Below are positions 45,959 through 59,175 of a stretch of 64,000 nucleotides of DNA, one piece after another (within the stretch, counting starts at the first letter, position 1; every line of letters begins with the position of its first letter). The stretch is from contig JBAMJV010007664.1 in the NCBI GenBank assembly GCA_037951105.1, positions 47,752-111,751 on the forward strand. Direction: 5' to 3'. The position numbers were made by a program, and so were the translations under genes. This DNA comes from Echinarachnius parma (Eukaryota > Echinodermata > Echinoidea > Clypeasteroida > Echinarachniidae). A model generated the notes under the pieces. That model searched no databases. It was not told the DNA's origin and was given only the letters and a program-made list of their open reading frames with translations.

Positions 45959-46505
45959 TGGTATCTTACCGGGCTGGAGACTAGTTGGCGACTAGTTGGC
46001 GACTCAGTCTCCGCTGGTCGCGGAGACGTCTCCGCGACGTCGCCGCGACGTCTCCTGGAGACTAGCCGGGTCTCCGGGGAGTCGCGGGAAAATCAAACAT
46101 GTTCGATTTTTTTTGAGACTTTTTCAGTCTCCAGCAGGTCTCGGAGGCGTCTCCGCGACGTCTCCATCAGTCGCGGAGACTAATTTTGTCTGCGACTGGG
46201 GAGACGTCGCCGCGGTCGACGTCGCCGCGACCTACTGGAGACCAAGGCGACTGAGAGGAGACGTTGCGGAGACGTCTCCGCGACACTACTTGACGTTGCT
46301 TGACCCACTTTAGAGACCACGTGACTGAGTTCTTTATCATTTGGTACGGTTTGTTCCTGCTCCCATGGATATGTCGCGGAGACGTCTCCGAGATAGCTTC
46401 GCCTTGGTGAGATTGCAAACCATTTTCGGGTCTCCCGAGTCGCCGCGACCGCGACTGATCAGTCGCGGCAGTCGCGGCGACGTCTCCGCCGGTGAGATAC
46501 GCACT
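45959..46505. mobile_element. GC-rich element M built of GTCTCC/GGAGAC and GTCGCGG motifs
   Basis: Left GTGGTATCTTACCGG and inverse right GTGCGTATCTCACCGG bracket 547 bp packed with GTCTCCGCGAC, GTCGCCGCGAC, their inverses and GGAGACTAG. It includes a perfect 22-bp palindrome near 46017-46038. No ORF is consistent with coding. Confidence 0.75.
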
Positions 46506-47058
46506 TAAGAGAAGAATAAAATAGGGTTAGATTTTTTTCAAATGCCCCTTTAATATGACGATATCTATCATTCAGCTCAAGAGCGTCATACAGTAATTCG
46601 TTGTAAAAGCTGACGCATATTTTCGCTTTTTTGACTAGTGAAAGCAGTGTTCTTTTTCAATGAAACTTTCACACATCATTCGGACATATCTTACAATGAT
46701 TTTGGTACAGGATTAAAGGTGCACATGATGCTTAAAGGTGCACCTTTAAGCATCATAATTTAGCCAACTGATTTACCTAATACATATCTACCCTGTTTTG
46801 CTCTGAAAAATATTACGTTTTGGTCAGTCATTGAATTCAATTGGCACAAATTGGATTTCGATGTACTGCAAACAAATGACCATATCCGACTGAAAACCCC
46901 AATTAAGATGAAATAAAAAATCAACTGGAAGCCTGATTATTTGTCTTTAATATGACACCAAATATGTATGTTTTTAAAATAAGCTTTATACCTTTATAAT
47001 TGTTTTCTGATTGTACCATTCTTTTTTAGACATACTCATCAGAGTGTTTGGGGTTCAT
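46506..47058. other. Unique sequence
   Basis: A short inverted pair TTAAAGGTGCAC / GTGCACCTTTAA at 46713-46747; nothing else. Confidence 0.4.
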
Positions 47059-47432
47059 TTAAAGGGATCTATGTTAAAAAAGTGATTAGTGGTTGATACA
47101 AAATACAATTGTTGTTTTCTGATATGTCCACTGGGTGTTGTGTGAACATGTCTAGTTAAATAGACGTATATGGCCGAGTAATGAGCACAAATGCAAAATG
47201 ATATTCACGTACTCATTGTACTCACTTTCTACACGGTTTTCGCGGTCCAGTGGATAATTTAACATCTGAACACTTCAATCGTAAATATTTTTAACGAAAG
47301 GGAAATTTGAAAAAACGAAACCTGTCCCATGCTTTTATTGTTAACACGAATACAACAAGGTATTCATGAGGGAACCGTTAGAATTCCAATTGGATGTTGA
47401 GGGTTTGGACTATGTTACTTAAGTCACTTTAA
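47059..47432 (+). mobile_element. MITE family A, copy 4
   Basis: TTAAAGGGATCTATG to GTTACTTAAGTCACTTTAA; diverged interior. Confidence 0.8.
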
Positions 47433-48830
47433 TAGACATTGATCTAGCGCCATCTTGTGATAAATTAATGACAGATTAGAGTAATTCCTCAAAAGTAACC
47501 ACCCTACTATACACACCGACTCTATAGGGGCAAACAAAAAGAAGACAAACGGGGGGGGGGGGGGGGGGGGCAATACAGCTCACATGGGGAGGGGTGGGGG
47601 GTTCTCTATAAGTGCAGGTTTGCAGATCTTAGTTCTGGTCCCAATAAACGTCACGTACACATGTGGGGTCAGAGTCAGACTCAGGGTCGACTGCCTCACC
47701 TATCTCCATACTTTTAATTATACAATTTGTATACAATTGTTTAAATTTATGACCCCTTCGTGGCTTTCAAAAAAGCAAACAGCCCGAATTACAGCTTTTA
47801 TCGATGCTTCTCCCTCTGGGATGAAGGAGGGGAATCTCCCGTTTGCAGCATAGAGTGTTTCCATGACAACATGTCCGTCTTCTTTGTGTTAACTTATACC
47901 CTGTCGTACTTGTACCATTCTCTTTATGGAAGAGGACTGGTATATTTGATGACAGTCTATTCTTTTGTCAAATATAATGTCACAATGGAATTTAGTCATG
48001 AAACGGGTCTGAAACAAGTACAATATTCTACAGTACTATCAATCCTGCCTCCATAGAACTAGAACAGGGGTGAAATAAAATGGTTTTGTTATCATGTGTA
48101 CCCATGCTCGCTGATGCATGCAGTCAAAGCAGAGAGGCCCGCTACGTGTGCCGTTGTTCCCATTGGTATACAGCACAGGCCATGCACGTACGATCCGTGC
48201 GACAGAAAACATACCTGTTGATATATCCGCGATTGGTACTGGTATAGTCGAGATAAACACTTTACGAATCAGGAAATCGAAGGTGAATTGAGACGTTTTA
48301 TGGACTTGATATATTGTTGATGTGGAGGGACCAATTCCTGAAGGATATAAAGACATCAAAACTTATTTTCTACAGTGAAGGTATGTTTATCTCTATCTGT
48401 TTATCAACATAATCACGTTGCTCTTTGATTAATATTCCCATGAGATTTGTAACTTCATTTCCTATGCACGGATGATCGGAGGGGGAGCGGAAGAGAGGTA
48501 TGTATGTGGCCGTGGGCGCAGTAAAGCCTCTTGACTTGCAGGGGTGCGGGTATGGCATGTTCCTCCTGCAAATCATTTTGGCTTTTGCCAACATTTGCTA
48601 CATCATTCCGAGATGTACAGTTCTATATAGTTTGGATGTAATGTTTGTGATAGAAAAATCATTTAGAGATAAAATCCTACATAACTGCAATGCAGTTTGT
48701 TATGATTGCGATTGAGACTATTCAATCATTTCAATGTGTTTTACTTGATTGTGCAATATAATTATAATAATTATAAATCATGATTTAATAAAAAATAAAT
48801 AGAAAAAATAACGTAACAATATAAATAAAA
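47433..48830. other. No supportable gene
   Basis: G-run at 47552-47570. Open frames up to 106 codons (48039-48359, - strand) have no recognised family or splice context. Confidence 0.35.
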
Positions 48831-48839
48831 TGAATGGCA

Positions 48840-48982
48840 ATAATGAGAATGACAATGATGATGATGACGGTGAGTCGGTGACGTTGATGATGATGTTAAT
48901 TGATGAAAATAATAGCACAATTAGTATACTAATAATAGATTATTGATAATAATGATAATGATGATGATATTGATGCCAATGG

Positions 48983-49018
<36 letters not shown>

Positions 49019-49110
49019 CGATGATGGTGATGATTAGGATGATGATGGTGATGATGTGATGGTGATGATGAGGATGATGATGATGATGAGGGTGATGATG
49101 ATCGATGCTG
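48840..49110 (+). repeat. (GAT)n microsatellite
   Basis: Long, interrupted GAT/GGT-GAT tract. On the - strand it reads as poly-His/Ser, which is an artefact of the repeat. Confidence 0.9.
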
Positions 49111-49910
49111 AACTACAACTACAACTGTACTACAATTACACGATACGAGCAGAGCAATTCCACCCACCACCATCGATGTACCACCGCCACCACCACTACA
49201 TGTACCACCACCCCTGCAAATCAAGGGGCTTACTGCACTGCATACATTCTAAGCGCTACCACTACCACCACAGCCATTACACCACTTTCCATCACAACCA
49301 CTCAACCTTTTCAACACCACTGCTAGTAGCCTTGCCCAGTGGGGCAGCATTATTATATTGATAAGGGACACATCAATTATTTGGGTCACCCTCTTTATTT
49401 TCCTTTAAAGGGATAGTTGAGTTCTGGTAGAGAGAGTACAGTTTTAGTCAAACTGAATTTTAGTAACCAAAACATGCACCATTACATTACAAACTGAATT
49501 TTAGTAACCAAAACATGCACCATTACATTACAAACTAATAATTATAACTCCATCATGCTCAAAAGGAATACAACAATTACAAACGACTAAGTAAAAAGCA
49601 TGTTATCATTCAAAAAGAGCTACTTAAACTAAAGAGGGCGCTTTCAAAAAATGCATTTGTTTAAACCATTTTAAATAACATATTGTGCATGATGTTTTGT
49701 TTAAATAGTGATTTGATAGAGAGATAATCAACAACTATCTAAAAACCTCTTTTGAAAAGAGGAAGCATTTTAAAACGAATTTCAACGGCTGGTTCAAAAT
49801 TCTCTAATAAACCTGGGGCCCCAGCTTTATTACAAATTGTTATATTTATGGATATTTCAGCCGTCTCTGAACCGATTTTGATCAAACAAAGATGATTTTA
49901 TTATTTAAAG

Positions 49911-52719
49911 CAATGCTCGAAATTAACTTTTTTTGCTGGTGGCCCGGTCGGGCCAGTAAAATTAGTATTTTTCCAATTTTGGTGGCCCGAAACCAAAATC
50001 TACTGGCCCGAAAAAAAATAATGAAAAACAAAAGTAAAATTAATACAATAACCATATTCATAGTTTCAGGGTACTGGGCAATGTTTAGCCTTCATTTGTT
50101 ATTCCAATGCTCGAAATTATCTTTTTTTTTCTGGTGGCCCGAAATTTTTTTTTACAAACAAAGAAAAAAGAAAAACATCATGAGTCATGACTACTCGGTC
50201 ATTAATTGTGAAATTATGGAAGTTATGTGTTAAAATTACCACCATCATTAAAGAAATCCATCAGTGAATAAACAAAACCTAATCTAGAATCGAGCAGTTT
50301 CATCTAAGAGTCATCAACTGATGAAACTAAGCCCTTTTCCATGTACGATTTTATAGTCCATAAAATCACCAACACAAAAAAGCACACATGGGACTGAGCA
50401 TAGCTAAGATAAATTGGCAAATCAAGAAATGAAATCACCTAAATCTTTGTTATTTTAAAACCTTAAATAGTTCGAAGTAGCCACAAGTCTCTACCTTGTA
50501 AACATGATTCCTTCTAATACCTTCAAAAAAATGAATAATGATCCGAAAGATGAAATTATTCCCCTTTATTGATGGTATCGCGGACGATATCGCAAATCAC
50601 ACTGCACTTTGCAATATGAATGAATGTGAAAAGCTAGACATGTGTTTTGATAGTTCTTAGCATGCATGTGCACACTCCCTCTGTGGATTGGTTGATCTAT
50701 GTTTATATTCTACATGTTGCAAAGGTTTCCAGGGGGTGTGTGTGAAATTAAGAAAACTGCATAAGCATGCTTTTGCTTTTAGTGATTACACACCTCTGGA
50801 AGTTGTTTAAGTTTACCATGATTTATCATGCAAGAAGTAGATAATTCAAGGGAGATAGTATATCCCCTAATGTAGTATGAATAAATGTTGTGAAATTTTT
50901 TGCTATAATCTTGGAAACAGTTTTTAATTTGGTCTAAATACATTACTGATGAGAAAAAGTGATGTTTCCATTTTTTATTTTTGGTCCCAGGGTGCATTTT
51001 GGCGATTTTAAAGATAATTAGCCAGTTTGCATATTTGTGAAATAAGGTCAGGGGTCATTTTCCATCTAGGGATAATTTTCTATCTAGGGATAGTACAATA
51101 TTGATAAAAACTAGTATTCTAGGGTATTTTGAGGCAAGGATTCCATTTCCGGTGCTCGTTTGTAAGTGCTGTATGGGAAACACTCTGAAATCCAAGATGG
51201 CTTCCCCTAATTTGCATATTTATGAATATTATTGATTTTCAGTGGCTACAGCCCCTAATAAGCAATAATTCCGGATTATTATTTGTCAGTTATTTTCTAA
51301 GTATGTATTTATGATATCAAAGATGAGTTGCCATCGTGGCAACCTCTAGCAATGCATATTATTTGCATAATTATGTATTTTACCTAATTTGCATATTCCC
51401 CCAAATCGAGTATATTGGGAACCCGGCAAGTAAAGAAGACAAGTAATACCACTTTTCCAAGGTTTTAGGGGGCAACGAATCCATTCATGATACTTATTTA
51501 CCTGTATCACCATTGGCATCCATCTCAAATCCAAGATGACTGCTCCCTAAATTACACATGTTATGATACACGACTATATTATTTCGGTTATATTAGATTG
51601 ATATTATAATGTTTTGACTTGTAATTATTGGAATGAGCAAAAACAATACTTGAATCACAATGTAGTTGTTTGCTTACAGTAAGCAAATCATACTTTTATA
51701 AATTAAATGGCATTAAAGAAGCAAATAGCATTATTTATTTTAAAATGACAAATGCGGCCATCTTGGATTTATGTGGGTTGCCGAGGTGATACAGGTAAAT
51801 AAGTATCATGAATGGATTCGTTGCTCCCTAAAACCTTGGAAAAGTGGTATTACTTGTCTTTTTTACTTGCTGGGTTCCCAATATACTCGATTTGGGGGAA
51901 TATGCAAATTAGGTAAAATACATAATTATGCAAATAATATGCATTGCTAGCGGTTGCCACGATGGCAATTCATCTTTGATATCTTAAATACATACGTAGA
52001 ACATAACTGACAAATAATAATCCAGAATTATTGCTTATTAGGGGCTGTAGCCACTGAAAATCAATAATATTCATAAATATGCAAATTAGGGGAAGCCATC
52101 TTGGATTTTAGAGTGTTTCCCATACAGCACTTACAAACGTGCACCGGAAATGGAATCCTTGCCTCAAAATACCCTAGAATACTATTTTTTTATCAATATT
52201 GTACTATTCCTAGATAGAAAATGACCCCTGACCTTATTTCACAAATATGCAAATTAGCTAATTATCTTTAAAATCGCCAAAATGCACCCTGGGACCAAAA
52301 ATAAAAAATGGAAACATCACTTTTTCTCATCAGTAATGTATTTATACCAAATTAAAAACTGTTTCCAAGATTATAGCAAAAAAAATTGCTACTTTACATA
52401 ACCTGATAGACTAAGAGTGTTCATATGAGGAAATAGCACATATTTGTAGGCATAAGTAAGGATTCATTCAACTAGCGCAAGTCGCTTGCGACTTTTTATG
52501 TCCCTCCTTTTCATTTCTTGCAAATATTTCAATCACAATTAAAGTGTTTTTAAGAGGTGTCAAACTTGCGATTTATATTCCTTGATGTTGTCTTCTTATG
52601 GTTTAAACATTTGGTGTCCCGATCGGGTCACCAAACTTTGGCATTTTCATGTTTTTACTGGCCCGACCACAACTTTTACTGGCCCCGGGCCATCGGGCCT
52701 ACGCCAATTTTGAGCGTTG
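49911..52719. mobile_element. Element J, enlarged copy carrying hairpin L
   Basis: CAATGCTCGAAATTAAC start and CCAATTTTGAGCGTTG end match the compact copy at 22862. GGTGGCCCG and GGGCCAGTAAAA blocks lie at both ends. A second CAATGCTCGAAATTATC start at 50105 suggests J within J. Confidence 0.55.
50898..52387. mobile_element. 1.5-kb foldback element L
   Basis: 50898-51541 and 51757-52387 are inverted copies (TTGCTATAATCTTGGAAACA, GGTCCCAGGGTGCATTTTGG, CAGTGGCTACAGCCCCTAAT, CCAAGATG) around a ~215-bp AT-rich loop. It contains repeated ATTTGCATA/TATGCAAAT octamers. No ORF. Confidence 0.9.
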
Positions 52720-52720
52720 T

Positions 52721-53107
52721 TTAAAGGGATCTAGTAACTTTGTTGACCTGTGCAAAAAGTGATGAATGGTTGATGCAATGTATATTGTTGTTATCTCATA
52801 TGTCCAAAGGGTATTGTGTGAAAATTTCAAGTCAAATGGACATTGCATGGCCAAGTAATGAGCGAAAATGCAAAGTGATAGTCACTTACTCACTGCACTC
52901 ACTTTGTACACGGTAAGAAAAACTCCGGGGGAGTTTTTCTTATCTGAATACTTCGATCGTACATATCTTTGTAACGAAAGGGAAATTTGAAAAACCAAAA
53001 CCTGTCCCATGATTTTATTGGTAATACGAATACAACAAGGTATGAGGGAAGCGCTAGAATTAAAATTTTATTTTGAGGATTTGGACAATGTTACTAAGTC
53101 CCTTTAA
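52721..53107 (+). mobile_element. MITE family A, copy 5
   Basis: TTAAAGGGATCTAGTAAC to GTTACTAAGTCCCTTTAA, 387 bp, immediately after element J and inside C4. Confidence 0.85.
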
Positions 53108-53205
53108 ATATTATGCTCTTTCAAATTTTACACTCAGTTTTTCATTACCTCACAAAAAAAAAGTAGTCTACGCCCTCTCTACCAAAACTCAACTATCCCT
53201 TTAAA

Positions 53206-53541
53206 TATATTTTACCCTTATGTGTGTTTGGTAAAAATGAGGAGGGGGGGGAAGGGGGGGGGGGCGTGTGCCCAAATACATGTACGCCACTGACAACCTC
53301 TCCACCAGTCTACTATTACAGCCAGTATCCCTGCCAGTCTGCCACCATTTTCAACAATATCCCACCACTATCATGCAAGAGTTCTCTTCATGTGTAAGAC
53401 CTTTCTAATAACAGAATATACATACAAGTAACAACTATTTCAGTTCGTAAGCATTTTTTCTGATGATGTGTTCTGATTGGTTCACTTTGTAGTATTGAAA
53501 TCATTAAATAACATTTTCCTAACAATTTTCTTTCCCTGCAG
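53206..53541. other. Sequence upstream of the unrecognised gene's long exon
   Basis: G-rich stretch 53240-53265, then ordinary sequence leading to the acceptor. No promoter element could be identified. Confidence 0.4.
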
Positions 53542-54764
53542 AAATGAGGTGACACCGTCTACAATGGCATCTGTAGCCTCGGCGCCCAGTAGCATGGGCA
53601 TCGGGCCCCGTCAGCGTCGGACCAAGCGAAGAGCACCTGCACCTGCCAATGCCGCTGGACCTTGGCGCGACTCGTCCTGGGTCCAGAGCTTTTCTTCGCA
53701 GGGCCCCAGTCCTCTCGGCAATCCTCAAGAACTGACCCCGGCTTTTGCTCTGAGGAAGGTGGTTCTCCTCTTGGAGAAGGAGAAGTTCATCGATGTCTCA
53801 CAACTCATCAACCAGCTCAACAATGTCATCCTCAAGTCCATCCTGCATGAGCTTCCCATCGGAACGTTCATAGACAACATCCCAGATTCCCTTGTGGCTC
53901 TAGAGAGTCTCTACTCCAAGCTCTTCATATTGGATCCAGAGAACTTTCCAGTGGAAAAACTTGCTGTCGAAGGAGTCGTCTTTCACATTGTACGTCATCT
54001 GTCCATGTTGAACTCCATGTTGGATAAGGGTTTGGGCTCAGCAGATGAAGACTCCATGAAGTCAATTACTAATATCCTCCGCATTGTGCTCTTTGTGAAG
54101 CCGGACATAGCAACAGTTGTCCACGCACGCCGGAAGATGATAAATAATGCTCTCCAGGGGATAGGGGAGCACAGTCTGGTGAAAGTGACTGGCTCATTGA
54201 TGAACCTCCATGATGGTCTCAAGATAGAATTTGAAAAGACCGCTGCGTCATACAAGACAGCCATCCAACAACTTGAACTGCTATGCCTCTCCAACTCTAA
54301 ACCCATCACCCTAAAGTCCTTCGCGCATCGATCACTGCCTTCGGCAAATCACCAGATGCTGATGACCTACACTGAGGCAGAGATCCAGGATAGACTGTTC
54401 AAGAACAAGACCGTGCTCAATGCGGTAGAGTCCAACATGACCAATCAGCTGCCGTCCCTGATTCAGACGCTCAAGGAGCGGATCGAAAACGACAAGAATG
54501 CGCTGCTGGCATTTGGACGGCTCCGTCGGGAGATCAAGGGGATATCGGGCGATGCCAAAGTGGCACCGGTCCTCACCCAATACTCCAAGAGCCTGAAGTC
54601 TGTTCTGGATATCTTCCAGGTGATCCTAGATGAGCAGTACCCTGACAGGAAGTCCAAAGACTTCACCTTCCTGGAGCAAGATGACCAGGTGCTGAAGCTG
54701 GAGGAGGTCGATGGAGCAGGGGAAGCAGCGAAGATCAGTTCTTCAGACAGCGGCCTATACAGTG
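53542..54764 (+). CDS. Unrecognised helical protein, long exon with probable start
   Basis: A 1.2 kb exon between the acceptor TTCTTTCCCTGCAG and the donor AGTG|GTAAGT. The start is set at ATG 53564 (ACAATGG, good context: A at -3, G at +4). The frame is also open upstream to the acceptor, so an internal exon cannot be excluded. From 53564 it gives 400 codons plus one base. Residues 1-50 are basic and low-complexity (RQRRTKRRAP, APANAAGPWRD). About residues 60-370 look wholly alpha-helical with regular Leu/Ile spacing (ALRKVVLLLEKEKFIDVSQL, LLAFGRLRREIKG), suggestive of an armadillo/HEAT-like or helical-bundle fold. There is then an acidic linker and SSSDSGLYSG. No catalytic motif, signal peptide or membrane segment seen. 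I do not recognise the family, but length, composition and clean splicing make it certainly a gene. Confidence 0.9.
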
Positions 54765-55627
54765 GTAAGTGTTTGCAGGATTCATTTTAATTGGGACTTT
54801 TTGATCACACATCAAGTATGTGAAACTGAGATTTGCATGATGTCAGGTTTTAAGCTGGTGTGCAGGCAACATAGGTCATATTTCGTGCCAAAGTGTCCAT
54901 TGCCTGATTAGGGAACTTTAATCCACAGTTTGGGGCATATTTTCAAGATCATTCAGGTATTGGTAAAAAAATTATACTAGAAAAATGCACTGGTTAGTGG
55001 CTTACAGAATGATGTCTGTAGAACTTCTCTTTCCACATTGTCATTTTGCGATTGTGACGTCCCTTATAAATGGATTTATCAAAGTATGTTTGTAAGACCC
55101 GTAATAAAGTGTCATCCAGACAAATATTGATTATTACTCCCAGGGCTGGTATACCAGGCAAACTCTTCCAAGCTTGTAACATACATTTTGAGCAGGACAG
55201 AGCTTACGTAGCAATTAGCATGGCCACCGTACCCGGCATTATAGCATTTACTTTAGCCCCCTACCGCGTCATTTATAACTATGTACATACCATACACTCG
55301 GGTTATTTTGATTTTCCTCTTGTTTTAGAATTTTGTATGGTTTATGGGTGCCATTTAAATTTCATCTAAACTTATAATGACCTGCCACAGGCCACAGTTC
55401 TTTGAAAATCTGAGGATTACAAATTGCACAATTTTCCCTTCAGTTTGAATCTCAAGCTCGAAATCTTCTATTGAAAGAGTCCTTTTCTTTCCCCAGTTTG
55501 CTAGGAGTGTGTTACATGTAGTGCCCACTTTAAGCTGCTTTGGTTTGTCCAGGGATAATCTCCCTGCTGTTGAGAGCTTAAATTCTAAGACTTCGCACTA
55601 CAGGTTAAGGTGTATATGCTTTGATGC

Positions 55628-56009
55628 TTAAAGGGACTAAGTAACATTGTCCAAATCCTCAAAATAAAATTGTTATTCTAGCGGTTCCCTCATACCTTGT
55701 TGTATTCGTATTAACAATAAAATCATGAGACCGGTTTCGGTTTTTCAAATTTCCCTTTCGTTACAAAGATATGTACGATCAAAGTATTCAGATAAGAAAA
55801 ACTCTGGTGGAGTTTTGAAACCGTGTACAAAGTGAGTGCAGTGAGTAAATATCACTTTGCATTTTAGCTCATTACTTGGCCATGCAATGTCCATTTGACT
55901 TGAAATTTTCACACAATGCCCTGTGGACATATGAGATAAGAACAATATACATTGCATCAACCCTTCATCACTTTTTGCACATGTCAACAAAGTTACTAGA
56001 TCCCTTTAA
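55628..56009 (-). mobile_element. MITE family A, copy 6
   Basis: Inverted relative to copies 2, 4, 5 and 7; TTAAAGGGACTAAGTAAC to TTACTAGATCCCTTTAA. Confidence 0.85.
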
Positions 56010-57569
56010 CCTTCTTGGTACAACCTTCTTGGTACAAAATTAGGAAATGTTTATAGAGTTAATCACACTTTGAATGTGTGGAAAAAGCAGTCAGAGGGTT
56101 AAAATCTAAAGTCTAATGACCTCCACTGGCTGATGGAGATTTAAATTCCTTTGAGTATGTGTCATTTTCTAACTGAATACCCCTAAAAAGGTATTGATAT
56201 TTTTTGGAAGTTCATTCTAAAGATCTCTATAGATACATTGTAGCATACATGTGTTAGATGTTTTGAAATTCCAATATTTGTTGATCTCTTTTATATTTTA
56301 ACTAGTATTTGGTATAGTTTCTTATAATTGTCTTTAGTTTTAGATAATAAAAATGAATGCAAAAATCAATGCATCAATGCAGTATTATTTCAGTACTGAA
56401 AATTGTTTGGTACATGTATACGATTTTATAAATCCTTTATTATGGAGAATTGAAATGCGTTAAACAATTACCAATCAAAGTTCTTCCTTTGATTTAAAAA
56501 AGTAAATATTTCCTGAACTCAAAATTGGGCCAGTGCATACAATTTACAAATAAAAATTAAAGCACCCATCATACTTAGTTTGTACAAACTATGAAATAAG
56601 AAAAGAGTAACAATAACAAGGGCTGTTTTATCAGACAGGACTTGCAAACAAAAATATTGTGACTCACATTTTAAAGAAAGAAATTGTTTTGGAGACTTGT
56701 AGCACTTGTTACTTGATGAATTTATGTTTTTCTACAAATTTGTGATTTCACATATATAATTTGTATTCTGATGTGCACAGGAAGCCACCATAATACACCA
56801 TTGTAATTTGAAATATTCTCCATTTGTATACTAGCCCGTATTCAACTGTGCGACTGTGACAATACAGTCAATACGTGACCCTATAATATAGAACAAAAAT
56901 TAGTCCTAGTTGGAACAGGGTTCATTTAACAGGAGAGATACTGAACCATCTTGATCATTAGACTCAACTTTGTGTTTGAAATACAGTCAAGTGTTTGCTA
57001 AAGTTCTTTGCTGTATTTTGGGACCAGGAACATTGCAACATGTATGGTGTTTAAATGTAATGTTATGTTATTGTAGTCGGTACAATGCATCTCTTATAAC
57101 TTAAAACTTAACGTTATAACGTAGACAAGAAACTAGTTAGACTTACAATCTAGTCCTGGGAACATTTTCCGTATTCAGTATTCATCGCAAGAGATACTCT
57201 GCATTGCTCTGCATTGTCTCCCTGTTTGCCGAATGACCTCACTTGTTTGGGCGCAAACACAATAGAAGACCATAGACATACAAAAGGCTTTACAGAAGTC
57301 TGCCAATGGATAATCAATGGATTCATTGTCTGTTCCTTCTTTAAGTTTTCTCTCCCAACTACAGCGTTCAATATGTAGCTAAAACTGTTGGAGCGTCACT
57401 CATATTGTGTTGCAACAGTAACTTTTGTAGTTGGAGTTGTCATTATGGTAGTATTGGTACTTAGTCTTTTGACTGGAAGCTTTATTGAGACATTAATTAA
57501 CTCTTTCCATGTATTGGCACATCTGTTGATGGCCTGTCACACTTTAAAAATGAATCTATTATTACGATG

Positions 57570-57720
57570 GGGTCCGCGAAAAATACACAGGGGCAAAGGG
57601 CGATTTGCCCCCTGAACATTTGAAATCGCCCCCGTGAGCCATTGAACCATAGTACACGTAGATTGAACCAATGGGCGAACAAAATTTAATTTGTTAAACA
57701 AAATTGCCCTCGCTGTGGAT
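57570..57720 (-). repeat. Repeat family I, fragment
   Basis: AAAATACACAGGGGCAAAGG, CGATTTGCCCCCTGA and AAATCGCCCCCGTGAGCC match the end of copies 1 and 2 inverted. Confidence 0.6.
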
Positions 57721-58630
57721 ATCACATTTTGTTAGTCCCATGCATGCAAACATTTTGTTTTATTTGACTGAGAATGCCTGTATTGGACGGGTATATAAGA
57801 TTAAAATGAAAACAAATACAAAACTAAAAAGCCCAAAACAGCCCTTGTGATTTTTATTTCTAAAGTGAAAAAATAGCCCTTGTGAAATAAAAAGTATTTC
57901 TTACCCATTATGGGGTTCTAAATTAAGAAAAAGTAGTTTATCTTTGGGTAATATGTATACATAAATATTTTACTTCAGAAAAATTACATTTATTGATTCT
58001 GGATAGATATGTTTCTAACTCTTTGATTTATTCTCTGAAAAACAGTAGGTTCTTTGATTTTGACATTGATAAGTATTTTTTATACAGAACATTCTAACAT
58101 GCTATGATATGAATTGCCTGATCAGACTGATAAATATTACCTGCTAGCATTTCCATAAATGTATAAAGTTTATGTATTCATAATTAATTTTTTTGTCAGC
58201 ACATTATCAGCAAGGAATGTTTTTGTAGGCAGACTTTGATTGCCTTTGTACGGTTTGCCTTCACAATGCTATTAGACCATGATATATGGCCATCTTTGTG
58301 AGATATTTGAGGCACTGGCGCGCAACTTAAGCCTTTTCCCACGCTCCTTCCAAAACGTGTCCTGTACACTGATCCAACAAAGAAAAAGCAAGGTTGGTAC
58401 ATGTTGATGTCCTGTACAGCGCGCCCTAGCAGTGCAACCATTTGACACAGATTGAAACAAACTGTTAAGAAGTCTGATTGTTTGGTTCTACTTGGGTGCT
58501 CATGTGGTAGATGAAGTCTGAGGGTTAACCCATTCATGGCTGGTCCTGAAAATATTCAGGCTTGGTCTTGGGTCTAGATGGAGAATATATACACGTTACT
58601 AAAATCAAGGAGTTTTTACTTTTGAACGAG

Positions 58631-59175
58631 TTAAAGGGGTAGTACAGTTTTGGTAAGGCTGAACTTTAGTAACCAAACCTGGACAGTAACATTATAAACT
58701 AATAGTTATAACTCTACCATGCTCGAAAGGTATACAAAATTACAAACGACTGAGTAAAAAGCCTGTTATCATTCAAAAAGAGCCATTAAAACACAAGAGG
58801 GTGCTTTCTAAAAAGGCATTGGTTTCAACCATTTTCATACAAAATTGTGCATGTGATGTTTTATTGAAATAATTATTAAATAGAGAGATCATCAACAACT
58901 ATTTAAAAAATTCTTTTGAAAATTTTTTAAAAAGTGCAAGCATTTAAAAAAAAATTTGAAAAAATCATCTAATTATTTGGGACCCAAATAATTATAAGAT
59001 CAGATATATTGATTGATATTTCAGCCATTTCTGGGTCGATATTTTTGACCAAATAAAGTTTATTCTGCCATTAAATTTGCATGTTCTCTCAAATTCAACA
59101 CTCAGTTTTTCATTACCTCACAAAAAAATTGTGATGTGCAGTGCCCTCTCTACCAAAACTAAACTACCCCTTTAG
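58631..59175 (-). mobile_element. MITE family C copy 5
   Basis: TTAAAGGGGTAGTACAG to AAACTACCCCTTTAG, 545 bp uninterrupted; serves as the reference for the split copies. Confidence 0.85.

Larger units (their letters stand above)
49405..53205 (-). mobile_element. MITE family C copy 4, split by nested insertions
   Basis: 49405-49905 and 53108-53205 are the two parts of one family C element (CTTTAAAGGGATAGTTGAG start; CTCAACTATCCCTTTAA end). The missing 3.2 kb is element J with hairpin L inside it, plus MITE A5. Confidence 0.75.

Noticed and set aside
48039-48359. 106-codon open frame on the - strand
   Set aside because: No recognised family, no convincing splice sites, and ordinary codon composition for random AT-rich DNA.
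48940-49224. Poly-His/Ser frame
   Set aside because: Read-through of the GAT microsatellite on the opposite strand.
54765-54793. Read-through C-terminus of the long exon (GKCLQDSF)
   Set aside because: The donor AGTG|GTAAGT is strong and exon 2 continues in phase, so the short tail is intronic.
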